Made by a program: the position numbers and the translations under genes. A stretch of DNA of 60,278 bases from Gracilimonas sp031581265. Lineage in GTDB: Bacteria > Bacteroidota > Rhodothermia > Balneolales > Balneolaceae. Shown here in pieces: positions 1 to 8,320 of the stretch. The notes under the pieces were generated by a model. It was not told the origin of the DNA and made no database searches. It saw nothing but the letters and a program-made list of their open reading frames with translations. Numbering within the stretch: the first letter of the stretch is position 1; each line of letters starts with the position of its first letter. The stretch covers positions 1 to 60,278 of the forward strand of contig NZ_JAVLBQ010000015.1 of the NCBI RefSeq assembly GCF_031581265.1, written 5' to 3'.

Positions 1-611
1 CCTACAAGGTCCGCTCCTACATCGGCAGCTTTAGTATAGATACCACCGCCTACACGTGCAAAAAGAGCAATAGAAGATGCCCCAAAAGAAAACCCGGTTA
101 CAACAGCCAATACTTTATTCACTGCACCGGCTCCTTCAAGACCAAAATACATTCCGAAAATGATAAACAGCAAACTAAGTCCCAAAACACCAAGACCAAC
201 AACACCAAGCCCCATAACAGAACCGCCGGCAAACGCTACTTCAAGACCTTTACCAAGGCTTGTTCGTGCTGCATGAGTGGTTCTAACATTGGCTTTGGTT
301 GCAACCTTCATACCAATAAAACCGGCAAGACCGGAACAAATTGCACCTACAATAAAGGAAATGGCAACCATCCAGCTAGAAGTTGTTGGATCAGCGCTAA
401 AAGCTAATAAAACAGCTACAACAGCTACAAAGATAGAAAGTACTTTATATTCCGCTTTAAGAAAGGCCATCGCTCCAGAAGCAATGTGCTTGCTGATGCG
501 TTCCATTTTTTCTGTCCCGATTTCCTGCTTGGAAACCCAAGAAGTTTTAAAAAGAGTGTACAAGAGTGCAAGCACCCCAGCCACCGGTATTAAATACATG
601 ATTGTTTGCAT
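1..611 (-). CDS. hppA: Membrane-bound ion-translocating pyrophosphatase, N-terminal part (cut by window edge)
   Basis: Integral-membrane enzyme of the H+/Na+-PPase family, which hydrolyses pyrophosphate and pumps protons or sodium ions across the inner membrane. About 203 residues are visible. The start ATG is at 611-609; an in-frame stop lies about 25 bases upstream. The translation opens with a hydrophobic segment (MQTIMYLIPVAGVLALLY), then a cytoplasmic stretch, two or more further membrane helices, and the family signature GGGIYTKAADVGADLVG just before the edge. It is the last gene seen of a minus-strand run prs-rplY-pth, 47 bases after pth. The residues that separate K+-dependent from K+-independent pumps lie outside the window, so ion specificity cannot be called. 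Confidence 0.93.
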   Translation of the reverse strand, partial: MQTIMYLIPVAGVLALLYTLFKTSWVSKQEIGTEKMERISKHIASGAMAFLKAEYKVLSIFVAVVAVLLAFSADPTTSSWMVAISFIVGAICSGLAGFIGMKVATKANVRTTHAARTSLGKGLEVAFAGGSVMGLGVVGLGVLGLSLLFIIFGMYFGLEGAGAVNKVLAVVTGFSFGASSIALFARVGGGIYTKAADVGADLV

Positions 612-658
612 AGTTCCGATTGCGTTAGTTGTGATTTACTTGTGCCCTTAAGGCTGTA

Positions 659-1216
659 TTAATTAAAATGGTTCATCGTTTTTTGAATGCCTTCCCGTGT
701 AAAATAAAGAGCAGCATCATGGGCTTTATCAATACCCTCTTCTAAATACTTTTGATCAGTTTTTTTAAATGGAGATAAAACATAATCAACTTGTTTGCCT
801 CTTGGAAAATCGTTACCGATTCCAAATCGTAAGCGGGGGAAATCCCTGCTTCCCAACAGATCAATAATATTCTGTATTCCATTATGGCCACCGGCACTAC
901 CCGTTGATTTAAGCCTGACATCACCTACCTCCAGGTTTAAATCATCATAAACAATCAGGCAATTTTCTTTATCTGATTTATATGACGAAAGGGCTTTACG
1001 CACTGCCAGCCCACTTTTATTCATATAAGTAGTGGGCTTTATCAATACGACATTTCTGCCTCTGTGTCTGCCCTCTGCAACCACAAAAGGCCCGTTGCCC
1101 GGGCCAAATGTAGTAGAAAGTGTTTCTGCTAATGCATCAACAATTTCAAAACCAATGTTATGGCGCGTACCTTCATACTCCTGCCCAATATTTCCTAATC
1201 CTACGATAATGGACAT
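659..1216 (-). CDS. pth: Peptidyl-tRNA hydrolase
   Basis: Cytosolic esterase that releases tRNA from prematurely dropped peptidyl-tRNAs so it can be recharged. At 185 residues it has normal family length. Catalytic and substrate positions are all present: Asn9 in GLGN, His19 in TRHNIGF, Asn66 in YMNKSG, Asp91 in VYDDLNL and Asn112 in GGHNG, matching Asn10, His20, Asn68, Asp93 and Asn114 of the E. coli enzyme. It follows rplY by 37 bases on the same strand; the prs-ctc-pth order is conserved widely in bacteria and points to one transcript. Confidence 0.97.
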   Translation of the reverse strand: MSIIVGLGNIGQEYEGTRHNIGFEIVDALAETLSTTFGPGNGPFVVAEGRHRGRNVVLIKPTTYMNKSGLAVRKALSSYKSDKENCLIVYDDLNLEVGDVRLKSTGSAGGHNGIQNIIDLLGSRDFPRLRFGIGNDFPRGKQVDYVLSPFKKTDQKYLEEGIDKAHDAALYFTREGIQKTMNHFN

Positions 1217-1253
1217 GATTGAAGGCTTGCGTTACAAGGTTGAAAGTTTAGAA

Positions 1254-1973
1254 TTATTCTTCTGTACTTTCGTCAGACTCTTCATCTTCACCTTCTGCAG
1301 GCTCCTCACCTTCAGCTAATTCTTCTTCACCTTCAGCAACCTCTTCTCCTTCAGCAGCCACTTCTTCTTCAGCTTCATCCGTAACTCCGGCAACAAGACT
1401 TTCAAGGAAATCAGCTCCTTTAGGAGGACGAATAGTTACTATCGTTCGGCTCATATCATCCAAAGGAATAATGCCTTCAAGATCCAAATCTGAGATATGG
1501 AAAGACTGACCAATACCTAATTCACTGATATCAATCTCGAATTCTGCAGGAATCACTTCCGGAAGAACTCGTACTCGTACAAAATTCATAGGCTTGAATA
1601 CACGCCCACCGTCTTCTACTACACCTCTTGCGCTACCAGTAATTTTTATAGGAACTCGGATGGTAACTTTATGACCATCTGCAAGAACATAAAAATCAGC
1701 GTGAACAGGACGGTCAGTAACCGGGTCAAATTCAGTTCTTTTTAAAAGTGTTTTATATGTTTTTCCGTCAACAGTTAGTTCCTGAAGCTTCGTTTGAGGC
1801 TTTCTGAGAATTTTTTCTAATTCAAGTTCGTCAATGGAAAAATGAACATTCTCTTCAATTTCAGGACCATAGAGTACCGCAGGAACGCGAAGTTCTTCTC
1901 TAAGCGCTTTATTCGCTTGTCTGCTGGTCTCTCTTTTCTTTCCTTCAAGTTTTACTAATTCTGGGTATGCCAT
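1254..1973 (-). CDS. rplY: 50S ribosomal protein L25 / general stress protein Ctc, with long acidic tail
   Basis: Ribosomal protein that binds 5S rRNA in the large subunit. It is the long Ctc/TL5 form: an N-terminal L25 beta-barrel (about residues 5-92, with the typical opening on growth of side chains ETSRQANKALREELRVPAVLYG, here read as pieces KALREELRVPAVLYG), a C-terminal TL5 domain (about 100-190), then about 45 residues that are almost all Glu, Ala, Gly and Asp, with repeats of AEGEE. Such tails are common in this family in Bacteroidota and probably disordered. It lies 18 bases after prs. Confidence 0.95.
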   Translation of the reverse strand: MAYPELVKLEGKKRETSRQANKALREELRVPAVLYGPEIEENVHFSIDELELEKILRKPQTKLQELTVDGKTYKTLLKRTEFDPVTDRPVHADFYVLADGHKVTIRVPIKITGSARGVVEDGGRVFKPMNFVRVRVLPEVIPAEFEIDISELGIGQSFHISDLDLEGIIPLDDMSRTIVTIRPPKGADFLESLVAGVTDEAEEEVAAEGEEVAEGEEELAEGEEPAEGEDEESDESTEE

Positions 1974-1991
1974 AATGCGTTTACCTTAATC

Positions 1992-2924
1992 TTAATTATC
2001 AAACAGTGCACTGATTGTGTCGTTAGTATGTATGCGTTGTATAGCTTCAGCAAATATATTCGCAATGCTCAATACCTTTATCTTCTCTGAAGGTTGGCGA
2101 AGCTGAACCGTATCTGTTACTAACAACTCGTCAATTGGCGAATCTTCTATTCGCTGATATGCCGGACCCGACAAAATCGGGTGTGTACAAATTGCGATAA
2201 TGTTTAGCGCTCCTCTTTCTTTCAGAGCTGCTGCTGCATTCGTCAATGTTCCGGCGGTGTCGATTAAATCATCGACTATTAACACATTCTTTCCTTCCAC
2301 TTCTCCAATCAGATTCATAATCTCTGATTCATTGGCTTTGGGTCTTCTCTTATCAATAAAAGCTAAACTCGCGCCTAACTTTTTAGAATATGCCCGCGAC
2401 ATTTTAAGGCTACCTACATCAGGCGCCACTACAACCAAATTATCTATTGGATTGGAGGTGAAATGATCAATAAAAGCCCTGCTTGCATATAAATGATCAA
2501 GAGGGATATCAAAAAATCCTTGTATCTGAGCAGCATGTAAATCCATGGTCAGAATTCGATCTGCACCGGCTTGAACCAATAAGTTTGCCATCAGCTTCGA
2601 AGCAATGGATACCCGCGGCTGATCTTTTCGATCTTGGCGTGCATATCCAAAATATGGAATTACTGCTGTTACCCGTTTCACAGATGCCCTTTTTGCTGCA
2701 TCTAATAAAAGCAACAACTCTAAAATATTATCTCCAGGCGGTGGTGTGGATTGTATGACAAAAATATCCTCACCACGAATGCTTTGCTCATATTTAACAT
2801 ATTGCTCACCATCAGAAAATTTCCGGATAGTAACTTCACCTAATGTTGTACCATATTCTTCGGCAATTGCTCTTGACAGAGCCGGGTTACTGGTACCGGA
2901 AAAAATCGCCAGGGGAGTATCCAC
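1992..2924 (-). CDS. prs: Ribose-phosphate pyrophosphokinase (PRPP synthase)
   Basis: Makes PRPP from ribose 5-phosphate and ATP for nucleotide, histidine and tryptophan synthesis; cytosolic, class I. The 310-residue protein carries the ATP loop RQDRK at 96-100, the metal-binding His130 in MDLHAAQIQGFF, and the PRPP loop IVDDLIDTAGTLT at 216-228. It is the first gene of the prs-rplY-pth group. Its product could feed the PyrR-like phosphoribosyltransferase at 4745 and, through orotate, pyrF at 13289, but those are separate units. Confidence 0.97.
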   Translation of the reverse strand: MDTPLAIFSGTSNPALSRAIAEEYGTTLGEVTIRKFSDGEQYVKYEQSIRGEDIFVIQSTPPPGDNILELLLLLDAAKRASVKRVTAVIPYFGYARQDRKDQPRVSIASKLMANLLVQAGADRILTMDLHAAQIQGFFDIPLDHLYASRAFIDHFTSNPIDNLVVVAPDVGSLKMSRAYSKKLGASLAFIDKRRPKANESEIMNLIGEVEGKNVLIVDDLIDTAGTLTNAAAALKERGALNIIAICTHPILSGPAYQRIEDSPIDELLVTDTVQLRQPSEKIKVLSIANIFAEAIQRIHTNDTISALFDN

Positions 2925-2991
2925 AAGTGCGGGCTTTCTATTTAGGTTAATTTAATATGGTTTATTTATCTGCCAATCATTGACAAATAAA

Positions 2992-3023
2992 CAAAAAGGA
3001 TGGCTTACCAGTCATCCTTTTAA
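2992..3023 (-). terminator. Intrinsic terminator behind tRNA-Gln
   Basis: A perfect 9-bp inverted repeat, AAAAGGATG at 2994-3002 and CATCCTTTT at 3013-3021, is followed on the minus strand by a T-rich run. It begins about ten bases past the tRNA 3' end and separates the tRNA from prs. Confidence 0.75.
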
Positions 3024-3031
3024 AATCTGTG

Positions 3032-3102
3032 TTGCCCGGGGAGGATTCGAACCCCCACTGACTGGACCAAAACCAGCTGTCCTGCCATTAGACGACCGGG
3101 CA
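3032..3102 (-). tRNA. tRNA-Gln (anticodon UUG)
   Basis: On the minus strand the sequence folds as a 71-nt cloverleaf: acceptor TGCCCGG pairing with CCGGGCA plus discriminator A, D stem GTCT/GGAC, anticodon stem GCTGG/CCAGT around loop TTTTGGT with anticodon TTG at loop positions 3-5, and a T arm with GGTTCGAATC. CCA is not encoded. It is a lone tRNA between prs and the DUF2851 gene. Confidence 0.95.
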
Positions 3103-3150
3103 ATGCATGTCGTTGACAGACTCCAAAGATAGAAATCACTTTAAAAGCAA

Positions 3151-4317
3151 TCAAGACTGAATCGCATTTTTTAGTACAAAACATTCTGAACACCGAACGG
3201 GACCACAATATGATTTTAATTGATGTATAGTCCCTAGTTTTTTGCGATATAATTTTGAATCAACCGGCAAAAAATTGAACTTTTTAAGTAATGAAGAGGG
3301 AATCGGTGTTTTCAATTCTTTCCATTTTGAGAGTACTTCTTCGGAAAGCTTTTGATGGGCATATAATTTTGATAATACATACAAGGAAGGCAGGAAAACT
3401 GTACCATATAATATTTCCATTCTTGAAGAGCGTTTCACAGAAATATTTTGCGTCCATGTTTGCCACAGATTTAAGGAACGGATGCTTAAAAAATCTTCAA
3501 AGGAATTTGCTAAAATTTGAAGAGTAATTACTACCGCCTGCTCTATTCGTTTTTTTGGATGATTGGCGGGACGTACTGATTTAAAATTCCAGCTTATATC
3601 AGATGTTTCTTCTCCTACCCCTGCTAAATTCTTAGCCAAATGGATACCTTCCTTTACAGAACCACCCTTCCATCTTTCTAAAAAATACCGGGCTGTTTGC
3701 TGCATGGACTGCCGGTTATATGAAATACCCAATCCATCCCAAACGGATAGTATCAATGCATGCTTCCATGCTTTTGAAGGGAGTAGTTCCGGGTTATAAA
3801 ATTTCAGAAAGTCATCCGATTTCTTTTCAAAATATTCGATGTGTGCTTTCTCTATTTGCTTAAGAAAAGCTTCTTCTGAAATAAAATTTAAAGCTGAACC
3901 ACAAGGGAGTCCTTTTGTAGTTTGAAAGCTTTTAAGAAATACTTTCAGTTCATCCGGTAAATAATTTGATAAATTTAAGATATACGGCTTTGCCCCATTT
4001 TCGCATGTAACTTCTCTATTCTCTCCTTCTGCTACTACATGAAGTACCACCGTATTGAAATTTGGATCTTTATCATGACCATGTGCATGCCAGCCATTAC
4101 TTTTTAGGTGAAGTTCTATATCTCCGTACCATTTTACCCCACCAATATCTAATTTGGCTTGTTTAAAATCAGGGCCATCGGTACTGTTAAGGCTTCCCGG
4201 ATTAATGATTTGGACACGTTCTCCGCTAGCGGTTTCGAGTTCCGCAAAGTCGAAAAGTAAATTTTCCCAGATCCATTGTAGAAAAGCTTCTGAATGCTGG
4301 AATTCAGATTTAGCCAT
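3151..4317 (-). CDS. DUF2851 family protein
   Basis: 388-residue soluble protein of a family of unknown function largely restricted to Bacteroidota and relatives. The family pattern is visible: an opening of the type EAFLQWIWENLLFDF, NPGSLNSTDGPDFKQAKLDI around residues 38-57, the polar segment WYGDIELHLKSNGWHAHGH, and a C-terminal Cys pair in CGPVRCSEC near residues 372-378. The Cys pair and the many His residues hint at metal binding, which is inference. Its first 8 bases overlap the end of the YtxH gene, so the two are probably translated together. No signal peptide is seen. Confidence 0.85.
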   Translation of the reverse strand: MAKSEFQHSEAFLQWIWENLLFDFAELETASGERVQIINPGSLNSTDGPDFKQAKLDIGGVKWYGDIELHLKSNGWHAHGHDKDPNFNTVVLHVVAEGENREVTCENGAKPYILNLSNYLPDELKVFLKSFQTTKGLPCGSALNFISEEAFLKQIEKAHIEYFEKKSDDFLKFYNPELLPSKAWKHALILSVWDGLGISYNRQSMQQTARYFLERWKGGSVKEGIHLAKNLAGVGEETSDISWNFKSVRPANHPKKRIEQAVVITLQILANSFEDFLSIRSLNLWQTWTQNISVKRSSRMEILYGTVFLPSLYVLSKLYAHQKLSEEVLSKWKELKTPIPSSLLKKFNFLPVDSKLYRKKLGTIHQLKSYCGPVRCSECFVLKNAIQS

Positions 4318-4621
4318 TTTGAGTTAATTCTTCCAATTCTTCTTCCTCGGAGAAACTAATGTCTTCTGTAGCTTCATACAAATCGGGGAGAGAATCTTTG
4401 ACCGTTTTTTTAATACCTTTAGATACACGATCGATCCTTTTCTCACTGTCGTTTTTAATTTTCCGGCCTTTGATTTCTAACCATCGTTTGGTTTCATCAC
4501 TTTGATCTTTAACCCAGCGACGATTTTCTTTTCCACTTTTAGGAGTAAGTAATAAACCGGCCACGATGCCCCCGGTAAAGGCTGCAGCTCCAAATAATAA
4601 TGTTCCAATTCCTTTTTTCAT
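4310..4621 (-). CDS. YtxH-like membrane-anchored protein
   Basis: Small protein (103 residues) with one N-terminal membrane segment, a Gly/Ala-rich helix (TLLFGAAAFTGGIVAGLLLT), followed directly by PKSGKENRRWVKD, the signature of YtxH proteins, and then a charged, probably coiled-coil tail ending in an acidic stretch. YtxH proteins accompany general-stress genes in Firmicutes and are common in Bacteroidota; their molecular role is unknown. It is divergently transcribed from the phosphoribosyltransferase at 4745 and overlaps the DUF2851 gene by 8 bases. Confidence 0.8.
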   Translation of the reverse strand: MKKGIGTLLFGAAAFTGGIVAGLLLTPKSGKENRRWVKDQSDETKRWLEIKGRKIKNDSEKRIDRVSKGIKKTVKDSLPDLYEATEDISFSEEEELEELTQNG

Positions 4622-4690
4622 AGGTCTCTCTATTTTAGTTCAAGTTAACACTGTTAAGATAAGAATTTCGAGTATGTTTTTTTGTTATTT

Positions 4691-4723
4691 TTTGAACACT
4701 ATGTATAGAAAACCCTACCTTTC
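4691..4723 (+). promoter_or_regulatory. Possible Bacteroidota-type promoter for the phosphoribosyltransferase
   Basis: TTTG at 4691-4694 and TACCTTTC at 4716-4723, 21 bases apart, resemble the -33 TTTG and -7 TAnnTTTG boxes of this phylum (7 of 8 in the second box). The start codon follows 21 bases later. The match is from sequence only. Confidence 0.4.
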
Positions 4724-4744
4724 AACGAAATTTAATATCGTCCT

Positions 4745-5242
4745 ATGGAAAAGCAACTTACTTTAATGGATCAACCTCGCATCAAGCGCACACTAAAGCG
4801 TATTGCTATTCAGGTTTGGGAAAAAATAGAAGATGTCGACGATTTAATTATTATTGGGTTAAATGAACGGGGATTTGCGGCTGCAAATGAACTCGCCAAC
4901 CATTTATCTACCTATACCGAAAATGCCTCACCTGTGTACCAATATACGGTATACGGTACTTCAACAGATACTAAGCTTCCGGATTGCAACGATAAATTTG
5001 TGCTTCTGGTTGATGATGTAATATTTAGCGGAAAAACCATGTTCAGTGCACTATCTGCTGTTTGCAGTATATACGATCCAAAGGCGGTTGAGATTGGGGT
5101 TTTAATTGACCGCGGACATCGTAAATTTCCTTTATCTACCAATATGTCGGGTATTACAGTGCCTACTGAAACCGGTGAGCACATTGAAGTAATGCTAAAA
5201 AATGGTCAGTTGGAAGAAGCTATACTTTTCAAAAATAAATAA
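4745..5242 (+). CDS. PyrR-like phosphoribosyltransferase family protein
   Basis: 165-residue type I phosphoribosyltransferase fold. The PRPP-binding motif VLLVDDVIFSGKT lies at about residues 86-98 and the N-terminal half carries LIIIGLNERGFAAANELA, as in PyrR (bifunctional pyr-operon regulator and uracil phosphoribosyltransferase). No pyr attenuation gene set is next to it: the neighbours are an outer-membrane protein and a decarboxylase, and pyrF sits 8 kb away. The enzyme class is clear; whether it uses uracil, regulates RNA, or has another base as substrate is not decidable here. Confidence 0.85.
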   Translation: MEKQLTLMDQPRIKRTLKRIAIQVWEKIEDVDDLIIIGLNERGFAAANELANHLSTYTENASPVYQYTVYGTSTDTKLPDCNDKFVLLVDDVIFSGKTMFSALSAVCSIYDPKAVEIGVLIDRGHRKFPLSTNMSGITVPTETGEHIEVMLKNGQLEEAILFKNK

Positions 5243-5253
5243 TTACATCACCA

Positions 5254-6129
5254 ATGAAGTTTTTTACTAATTCTCTTTTATTAATCAGCATTTTTATTCT
5301 AAGCAGTTCTTTAACCACAGCTCAAAGTATTTCCATCCCGGATACCCTGAGTGGCTGGGATAAAAGCTGGACCGCCAGTGCCAATGGCTCACAGGCTGCC
5401 TATGACAATTGGTCTCAAGGTGGTGTAAGTTCCATAAGCGGTACTGCTTCATCTGTTTTTACTTTACTGCATCGAGATGGTCAATTTAGTTACGGATTTC
5501 GCACCAGCCTAAAATACGGCCAATCTAACATCAGAGATGGTGGTGTCAGAAAAACGGATGATCAGATTTCAATAAGAAATCGCTTTAATTACCTTTTTCG
5601 GAAAGATGGTTCTATTTCTACTTACGCTACCATTCATTTCAGAACCCAGTTTGATAAAGGGTACGAATATTCTGATCAAGCCGGGAAGCCGAACATTTTA
5701 ATTTCCAGATTTATGGCTCCAGCCTATCTCAGCGAGGGATTAGGTCTCTCATTCAGCACCTCAAGCACATTCTCGCTTGAAGCTGGTTTAGGTCTTAAAC
5801 AAACTTTTGTGACTGACGATAATCTTGCCTCTGTTTATGGATTGGAGCGAGGAGAAAATTTTCGTTCAGAGGGTGGTTTAACTACCGGTATCAATTTTGA
5901 AAAAGAAGTTTTTGAAGATATTCTGTACTCAAGTTCCCTGGAAACATTTACCAACTTACTTATTCCTGTTGATGAAACGGATGTATTCTGGTCTAATGAA
6001 ATTGTTGGAAAAATTAACAGCATTGTAAGTGCCTCTTTCCAATTTGAACTTCGCTATGACAATGATTATTCCAGTGAGCTACAGGTGAAACAGGTTCTCT
6101 CAGCCGGTGTTTCTGTAAGCATTTATTAA
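5254..6129 (+). CDS. DUF3078 family outer-membrane protein
   Basis: 291 residues with a cleavable signal peptide (hydrophobic residues 6-22, then TTAQS). The mature part begins with the DUF3078 pattern: repeated Trp and Asn as in GWDKSWTASANG and YDNWSQGGVSS, followed by alternating hydrophobic and polar beta strands with aromatic girdles and a last residue Tyr, all typical of an outer-membrane beta barrel. Role unknown. Its stop codon shares one base with the next start, so it is translationally coupled to the decarboxylase. Confidence 0.82.
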   Translation: MKFFTNSLLLISIFILSSSLTTAQSISIPDTLSGWDKSWTASANGSQAAYDNWSQGGVSSISGTASSVFTLLHRDGQFSYGFRTSLKYGQSNIRDGGVRKTDDQISIRNRFNYLFRKDGSISTYATIHFRTQFDKGYEYSDQAGKPNILISRFMAPAYLSEGLGLSFSTSSTFSLEAGLGLKQTFVTDDNLASVYGLERGENFRSEGGLTTGINFEKEVFEDILYSSSLETFTNLLIPVDETDVFWSNEIVGKINSIVSASFQFELRYDNDYSSELQVKQVLSAGVSVSIY

Positions 6130-7469
6130 TGGATAAGCAGTCTAACAATACTTTAGATCAATCACTTAACGCATTAGAAGAATGGAAAAATTCTTTCGGT
6201 GAATGGGAGCAAGATTCAACACTTGTTGTTCCTTCACAAAAAGTGGAAAAAGTATTTGATCGTTTAGCCCAGCGGCTTCAATGTAATTTTCCGTTTCACC
6301 ATCCAATTTATGCCGGGCAGATGCTCAAGCCCCCACACCCTTTAACTTGGGCAGCATATGCCATGGCGATGAGTATCAACCCCAATAACCATGCACTGGA
6401 TGGAGGACCACCTTCTTCTGAAATGGAAAAGGAAGCCGTTGCCATGTTAGCTGATTTTTTTGGTTATGGTGATTCCCACTTAGGCCATCTAACCGCAAGC
6501 GGTACCATCGCCAACCTTGAGGCGCTTTGGGTTGCACGAGAATCTCATCCCGATAAAAAAATCGCCTACTCTGAAAACTCTCATTATACCCACGAAAGAA
6601 TGTGTTCTGTATTAAGGGTTGAAGGAGTTAAAGTTCCTGTAATGCAAACCGGACTTTTTGATCTTGATTCCATCAATCCTAAAGAAATTGGAACCATTGT
6701 GGTGACTCTGGGTACCACCGGTCTTGGAGAAGTTGAACCACTGGATCAGATTTTACCCTGGGCAAAAAAACATGGCGTTCGGATTCATATAGATGCTGCT
6801 TATGGAGGTTTTTTCCGGGCATTAAAAAACTCCCAACTCATTGACGGGGCTTCATGGAATTTGATGCAAGAGGCTGACAGCATAGTTGTAGATCCCCATA
6901 AACATGGACTTCAACCTTATGGATGCGGCTGTGTACTTTTTAAAGACCCGGCTGTCGGTAAATTTTATAAACACGATTCTCCATATACCTATTTTACCTC
7001 AGAAGATCTTCACTTTGGAGAAATAAGTCTTGAATGTTCCCGGGCCGGAGCGGCAGCTGTTGCCTTTTGGGCTACCCTGCAAATGTTCCCGCTAAAAGAA
7101 AATGAAGGCTTCGGACCTATACTTACCAAATGCCGAAATGCAGCTTTAAAAATGTATGGCCTTGTGGAATCAAGCTCAAAACTTAGAGCATACAAAAAGC
7201 CGGAACTCGACATTCTTGGTTACTTCCCATGCAATGTTGTTTCGACTTCAGAAATTTCGGCTAAATCAAAAGAGGTATTCAAAAAGGGAATGAAAGACAA
7301 AACGTTCTATTTGTCTCTGTACCGCATCCCATCATCTATTTTTAAGATCCGCCACCCAAACTTTGAAATAGATTCTGAGAATGTTACCATTTTAAGAAGT
7401 GTGTTTATGAAGCCGGAACATCATCGTTTTGTGAATGAACTATTCAATAGAATTCAAAGTGCATGCTGA
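6129..7469 (+). CDS. PLP-dependent group II amino-acid decarboxylase family protein
   Basis: 446 residues of the aromatic-L-amino-acid / glutamate decarboxylase fold. The Schiff-base lysine is Lys258 in VVDPHKHGLQPYGCG; the pyridine-ring Asp is Asp222 in IHIDAAYGG; the stacking His is His152 in SHYTH; the phosphate region is LTASGTIANLEAL near 121-133. Proteins of this shape decarboxylate aromatic amino acids, glutamate or diaminobutyrate, and some relatives act as aldehyde synthases; the exact substrate cannot be read from these motifs. The ATG overlaps the upstream stop by one base (TAATG), and an unknown gene follows after 28 bases. Confidence 0.85.
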   Translation: MDKQSNNTLDQSLNALEEWKNSFGEWEQDSTLVVPSQKVEKVFDRLAQRLQCNFPFHHPIYAGQMLKPPHPLTWAAYAMAMSINPNNHALDGGPPSSEMEKEAVAMLADFFGYGDSHLGHLTASGTIANLEALWVARESHPDKKIAYSENSHYTHERMCSVLRVEGVKVPVMQTGLFDLDSINPKEIGTIVVTLGTTGLGEVEPLDQILPWAKKHGVRIHIDAAYGGFFRALKNSQLIDGASWNLMQEADSIVVDPHKHGLQPYGCGCVLFKDPAVGKFYKHDSPYTYFTSEDLHFGEISLECSRAGAAAVAFWATLQMFPLKENEGFGPILTKCRNAALKMYGLVESSSKLRAYKKPELDILGYFPCNVVSTSEISAKSKEVFKKGMKDKTFYLSLYRIPSSIFKIRHPNFEIDSENVTILRSVFMKPEHHRFVNELFNRIQSAC

Positions 7470-7497
7470 TTAAATCAGCTTAAATATATCTTTAGAA

Positions 7498-8166
7498 ATG
7501 AATACTGATATCTTCAAACTTATTTTCCAACACGACCAACGCCTTGATAAACTGGCAGAACGTAATACCTGCGATAATCCCAAAGAAATGGAATCAACGC
7601 TCGAAGATTTCATGAAACCTGACCCTACTTACTCTAAATTTTATCTTACAGGAACCGATCTTGCCAATGAACGATTTGGACTAAATATGCTGTCAGCATA
7701 TGAGGAAGTTATTGGTGCATTAGAAACTGCCTTCCCTGATAAGAGTATCTTCACCCAAAAAGCTCAATTTCCTTCCCTTAGAAAAGCCATTCAGGATTTA
7801 GAATTGGGCAAAGTTTTTATCCTGTCAGATAATGAAGAAATCAATCTCGACATTTCCACTTTACACATTGATGTGAATTCCAATGTTGGACATCTGAAGG
7901 AAGAATTAAAAGAAGCCCTGGAAGCCGGACAAATTGTAGTCTATAAAGAACAGGCCAAAGATGGCTTTGATCTTCACATATTTTCCAAGAAAAATGTATA
8001 TCGCGAGATGTTTTTCCCCCTCCAAAAATTAGTGCCCGATCACTTCCGCTTTTTCAGTATCAACGGCAAGAAGTTCAGGTCTGAACGGCATTTCTATTTC
8101 GAGACCTGGACCCTGGATCGCCCTCCCCACGGATTTGAAGAAGTACACCCTGAGACGGTTTTATAG
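7498..8166 (+). CDS. Conserved hypothetical protein
   Basis: 222 residues, no signal peptide or membrane segment, no domain that I recognise. It is rich in charged and aromatic residues, with a helical middle (LKEELKEALEAGQIVVYKEQ) and a C-terminal part dense in Phe, His and Arg. It starts 28 bases after the decarboxylase stop, so it is likely the last gene of that plus-strand unit. The stop codon TAG forms the first three bases of a word-type repeat (next entry) and is followed at once by TGA, a double stop. Confidence 0.7.
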   Translation: MNTDIFKLIFQHDQRLDKLAERNTCDNPKEMESTLEDFMKPDPTYSKFYLTGTDLANERFGLNMLSAYEEVIGALETAFPDKSIFTQKAQFPSLRKAIQDLELGKVFILSDNEEINLDISTLHIDVNSNVGHLKEELKEALEAGQIVVYKEQAKDGFDLHIFSKKNVYREMFFPLQKLVPDHFRFFSINGKKFRSERHFYFETWTLDRPPHGFEEVHPETVL

Positions 8167-8196
8167 TGACGAAGTGATAGAAGTGATTAAGTAGGC
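8164..8196 (+). repeat. Word repeat E, copy 1, beginning at the stop codon of the unknown gene
   Basis: The tract opens with TAGTGACGAAGTGAT, where TAG is the gene's own stop, and continues with GAAGTGATTAAGTAG. The same tract, TAGTGATGAAGTGAT then GAGTGATAAAGTAG, starts at the hsp20 stop codon on the minus strand (25936 downward). No fold-back half is evident for this copy. Confidence 0.7.
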
Positions 8197-8320
8197 ATTA
8201 GTTACTGAAGTTTCATACGACAAGTTCCGTTCGTTTCTCAAATTCTTAGAGGCAAAATGAAATAAACACTTCTGTATCTCGGTTTGAGGTTGTAGGGGAG
8301 GAAAAATTTATCATTTCACA

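Noticed and set aside
277..651. 124-residue plus-strand reading frame over the start of hppA
   Set aside because: It is the antisense of the pyrophosphatase gene, whose minus-strand translation carries family motifs.
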